Source: an uncultured Alphaproteobacteria bacterium (lineage in GTDB: Bacteria; Pseudomonadota; Alphaproteobacteria; Caulobacterales; Parvularculaceae). Taken from it: a stretch of DNA of 17,028 bases. Location of the stretch: contig CALKYG010000319.1 of NCBI GenBank assembly GCA_938003575.1, forward strand, positions 1 to 17,028, given 5' to 3'. Positions 14,753-17,028 of this stretch are shown in pieces; positions within the stretch are counted from its first letter, which is position 1, and every line of letters begins with the position of its first letter. Under the pieces are notes generated by a model. The model saw only the letters and a program-made list of their open reading frames with translations. It had not been told where the DNA came from and searched no databases. Position numbers and translations under genes: made by a program.

Positions 14753-16168
14753 ATGAAAGAACTCTTCAGGCGCAAGCCAATTGACCAGCTCATCGATCAC
14801 TCGGCGCCTGATCGCCTGCGTCCGACTTTGTCCGCATGGCACCTAGTCTTGCTCGGCGTCGGCGCGATTGTCGGCACCGGCATCTATACGCTGGTCGGCG
14901 TCGGCGCCGAGCGCGCGGGGCCGGCTGTCATTGTGTCATTCGCCATCGCCGGCGCGGTTTGCGCCTTCGCGGCGCTCGCCTACGCCGAGCTCGCAACCAT
15001 GATGCCCGCGTCCGGAAGCGCCTACACCTATTCATATGCATCGATGGGCGAGCTTGTCGCCTGGATAATAGGCTGGGCGCTGATCCTTGAATATTCCGTC
15101 GTCTGCTCGGCGGTTGCCGTCGGCTGGTCCGGCTATGCTGTCGGATTTCTGCATGGAGTCGGTCTCGATCTGCCGTCCGCATTGACAGGCGGACCGGCGA
15201 GCGGCGGCCTCGTCAATGTGCCGGCGATCCTGATTGTCGCCGCCGTCACCGGGATGTTGCTGATCGGCACTCGGGAGAGCGCCAATGTCAACAGCGTGCT
15301 TGTCGTCATCAAGATCGCCGCTTTGGCCGTTTTCGTCGCGCTGGCTCTGCCTGCCTTCAACGCCGAAAATTTCCAGCCGTTTTCGCCCTATGGCTTCGCA
15401 GCCCATGTCGACGCCAATGGTGCGGACCGGGGAATCATGTCTGCCGCTGCAATAATCTTTTTCGCCTTTTACGGTTTTGACGCGGTCTCGACAGCCGCCG
15501 AGGAAACCAGAGATCCTGGCCGGAACCTCTCTATAGGAATAATTGGATCGATGCTGGCCTGTACGGTCATTTACATGACTGTTGCAGCGGCTGCCGTCGG
15601 CGCCATGCCGTTCAAGGATTTCGCCGCCAGCGGCGAGCCGCTGGCGCACATCATGCGGACGCTTGGGCATGGAAAGTCAGCGGCCCTGATCGCAGCCGCG
15701 GCGGTCGTCGCGCTTCCGACCGTCATTCTCGCCTTTATGTACGGCCAGAGCCGCATTTTCTTCGTCATGGCGCGCGACGGATTGCTGCCTCGCGAGCTCG
15801 GCAGAGTTCATGAAAAAAGCGGCGCGCCCGTCGCCATGACGATCATCACGGGCGTTGTCTGCGCGCTGATCGCCGGCATCCTGCCGCTCGCGACGATCGC
15901 CGAACTTGCAAACGCCGGCACACTCGCGGCGTTCATCGCGACAGCGGCAGCGCTGATGATTCTCAGAGTCCGTGAACCGTCGCGCGAGCGCCCTTTCAAG
16001 ACGCCCTTCGCATTCATTGTTGCGCCGCTTGCAATTCTCGGCTGCCTTTATCTCTTCATCAGTCTTCCAGCGATAACGCAGACGCGCTTCTTCATCTGGA
16101 TGGCGATTGGACTCGTCGCCTATTTCGTCTTCAGCAGGGGTTCGAGCGTGCTCGCACAAAAAAATTGA
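14753..16168 (+). CDS. APC-superfamily amino acid permease (cationic amino acid transporter-like)
   Basis: A 471-residue inner-membrane permease with about twelve hydrophobic segments between residues 28 and 460. The first helix holds the unwound substrate-binding loop GAIVGTGIYTLVG (37-49). Other family marks are ALAYAELATMMPASGSAYTYSY (74-95, in two parts around the loop), FFAFYGFDAVSTAAEETRDP (236-255) and the QSRIFFVMARDGLLPRELG stretch (332-350). These features favour the cationic amino acid transporter group, but substrate specificity cannot be read safely. The start at 14753 (MKELFRRKP) has GGAG at 14743-14746 and gives the expected short cytoplasmic N-terminus; the open frame extends to 14507 but that part overlaps the divergent dehydratase and is not protein-like. 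It appears to be transcribed alone. Confidence 0.92.
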   Translation: MKELFRRKPIDQLIDHSAPDRLRPTLSAWHLVLLGVGAIVGTGIYTLVGVGAERAGPAVIVSFAIAGAVCAFAALAYAELATMMPASGSAYTYSYASMGELVAWIIGWALILEYSVVCSAVAVGWSGYAVGFLHGVGLDLPSALTGGPASGGLVNVPAILIVAAVTGMLLIGTRESANVNSVLVVIKIAALAVFVALALPAFNAENFQPFSPYGFAAHVDANGADRGIMSAAAIIFFAFYGFDAVSTAAEETRDPGRNLSIGIIGSMLACTVIYMTVAAAAVGAMPFKDFAASGEPLAHIMRTLGHGKSAALIAAAAVVALPTVILAFMYGQSRIFFVMARDGLLPRELGRVHEKSGAPVAMTIITGVVCALIAGILPLATIAELANAGTLAAFIATAAALMILRVREPSRERPFKTPFAFIVAPLAILGCLYLFISLPAITQTRFFIWMAIGLVAYFVFSRGSSVLAQKN

Positions 16169-16520
16169 TCTCAGGCGGCGGGATTCGCGTCATCATGATC
16201 CAGCTATCAGGTCAGCATCAGCATCATGATTGACGATTAAACGTTCGCGGACAGCCGCCTCGCCGGCGGATAGGACGCATCAGGCTGTGCGTTTCACCAA
16301 ACGGGACCGAAAGCACGCGAAACAAGCGCAATTGAAATGGCCTGTTCACGAATAAGGAAGGTCGGCCTGAAATGTTCCTGCCTCGTTTCGCTTGCGCCGG
16401 TTCCGCCGTTTTCGAGGGAGCTCGGACGAAGTGACGCGCGCCGATCCGAAATGGCGCAGCCTCAATGCAATGAGGATCCGGCGGCGGCGGCGCCGCGCGG
16501 TTCAATCGTCCGCACACGGC
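16169..16520. other. Intergenic gap of 352 bp between permease and FKBP genes
   Basis: No credible gene is seen in this convergent gap. The open frames crossing it have no family resemblance and no ribosome sites. Apart from the stem at 16188-16235 there is only a GGC-repeat stretch near 16477-16498. Neither gene end shows a hairpin followed by a T-tract. Confidence 0.6.
16188..16235. repeat. Imperfect inverted repeat after the permease gene
   Basis: CGTCATCATGAT (16188-16199) pairs with ATCATGATTGACG (16223-16235) over 12 base pairs with one bulged T and a 23-base loop. Each arm contains the palindrome ATCATGAT. It begins 20 bp after the permease stop, a place where a transcript-end or mRNA-stabilising hairpin would fit, but there is no T-tract. 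It could also be a protein-binding dyad. Confidence 0.4.
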
Positions 16521-17028
16521 CTAGTCGACGACTTTCAGCAGTTCAACATCAAAAATGAGCGCCTCATTGGGGCCGATTGGTCCGCCCGGCGTTCCGCGTT
16601 CGCCATAACCGAGGCCCGGGGGAATGAAAAAGCGAAACTTGTCGCCTTCGCTCATCAGCTGAACGCCTTCCGTCCAACCCGGAATTACGCGCGCCAATGG
16701 AAACTCAATCGGTTCGCCTCGCTCATAGGACGAGTCGAACACTGTGCCGTCGATAAGCCGCCCTTCGTAGTGGACAGAGACCTTATTGGCGTCTGTCGGG
16801 GATCTGCCGCCCGTCTTGCCTTTTGCGAGGATTTCGTATTGCAGGCCGGACGCAGTCGTCTTGATTCCCGCTTTCCTGCCGTTGTCGGCCAGAAATTTCT
16901 CGGCTGCCGCGAAGTTGCGTTCCGGATTGGAGACCTTGAGCAATTCAACATCAAAAATGAGCGCTTCATTGGGGCCGATCGGTCCGCCCGGCGTTCCGGC
17001 GGCGCCATAGGCGAGCGCCGGCGGAATG
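16521..17028 (-). CDS. Tandem FKBP-type peptidyl-prolyl isomerase, 5' part outside window
   Basis: Read on the minus strand, the frame is open from the right edge (first full codon ends at 17027) to the TAG at 16521, giving 168 residues. The first part, IPPALAYGAAGTPGGPIGPN onward to VELLKV, is the C-terminal end of one FKBP domain. A linker (SNPERNFAAAEKFLADNGRK, then AGIKTTASGLQYEIL) of the kind seen in FkpA/Mip proteins follows. A complete second FKBP domain then has VHYEGRLIDGTVFDSSYERG, FPLARVIPGWTEGVQLMSEG and FFIPPGLGYGERGTPGGPIG, ending VELLKVVD. FKBPs speed proline isomerisation in folding, often in the periplasm; the signal region lies outside the window so location is unknown. The TTG at 16943 that gives a 140-residue reading is internal, not the start. 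Confidence 0.88.
   Translation of the reverse strand, partial: IPPALAYGAAGTPGGPIGPNEALIFDVELLKVSNPERNFAAAEKFLADNGRKAGIKTTASGLQYEILAKGKTGGRSPTDANKVSVHYEGRLIDGTVFDSSYERGEPIEFPLARVIPGWTEGVQLMSEGDKFRFFIPPGLGYGERGTPGGPIGPNEALIFDVELLKVVD
16537..16626 (-). repeat. Domain-duplication repeat, copy in second FKBP domain
   Basis: This 90-bp stretch matches 16939-17028 at an exact 402-bp (134-codon) offset; by eye 12 positions differ. It encodes the IPP(G/A)L(G/A)YG to VELLKV end of an FKBP domain. High nucleotide identity points to recent duplication or gene conversion between the two domains. Confidence 0.85.
16939..17028 (-). repeat. Domain-duplication repeat, copy in first FKBP domain
   Basis: Partner of 16537-16626, offset 402 bp. 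It is cut by the window edge, so the true repeat is at least 90 bp and may extend through the whole FKBP domain. Confidence 0.85.

Noticed and set aside
16224..16517. 97-residue minus-strand frame in the permease-FKBP gap
   Set aside because: Its composition is unlike a protein, it has no ribosome site, no recognisable motif and no conserved start.
16521..16943. Stand-alone 140-residue FKBP starting at TTG 16943
   Set aside because: The reading frame continues upstream as the end of another FKBP domain to the window edge, so the TTG is an internal codon.
1..17028. CRISPR array, tRNA, rRNA, insertion sequence or phage genes
   Set aside because: No regularly spaced repeats, cloverleaf genes, transposase motifs or phage proteins are visible on either strand.

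Overview
This GC-rich window reads as the chromosome of an alphaproteobacterium. The best evidence is the minus-strand run chvI - chvG - hprK - PTS EIIA (mannose family) - HPr at 10639-14273, a gene order characteristic of that class. The HPr kinase is the short, catalytic-domain-only form usual there. Nearly all DNA is coding, genes are tightly packed with several 4-bp start/stop overlaps, and I see no insertion sequence, phage, tRNA, rRNA or CRISPR array. I cannot name the genus.

Layout. (a) 1-2083, minus: two glycosyltransferases, a GT4 enzyme followed by a GT9 (heptosyltransferase-like) gene that leaves the left edge. They are joined by an ATGA overlap and probably build a cell-surface glycan. 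The GT9 protein has lost two motifs that normally define the family. (b) 2154-3220: an alpha/beta hydrolase (plus) convergent with a small PilZ-domain protein (minus). (c) 3396-10619, plus: a regulatory and export block. A BlaI/MecI-type repressor gene sits behind a perfect inverted-repeat operator. It overlaps a gene for an M56 membrane metalloprotease fused to a periplasmic M23 peptidoglycan-peptidase domain and a long coiled-coil tail. Then come an RND efflux pump and its periplasmic adaptor. A second palindrome of the same ACA-NN-TGT pattern lies just upstream of the pump gene. (d) 10639-14273, minus: the ChvI/ChvG two-component system with the regulatory PTS proteins. (e) 14347-16168: a pterin-4a-carbinolamine dehydratase (minus) divergent from an APC-family amino acid permease (plus). 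(f) 16521-17028, minus: a tandem FKBP prolyl isomerase that leaves the right edge.

The most interesting candidate system is block (c). In classical BlaR1-BlaI the membrane protease carries an outer penicillin-binding sensor and cleaves the repressor. Here that sensor position is occupied by an M23 domain with all its metal-binding and catalytic residues and a coiled coil. My inference is that this is a cell-wall-state sensor that relieves BlaI repression of itself and of the neighbouring efflux pump. The domain combination is visible in the sequence; the circuit and its signal are inference.

The two edge genes (GT9 on the left, tandem FKBP on the right) are incomplete because the window ends inside them.
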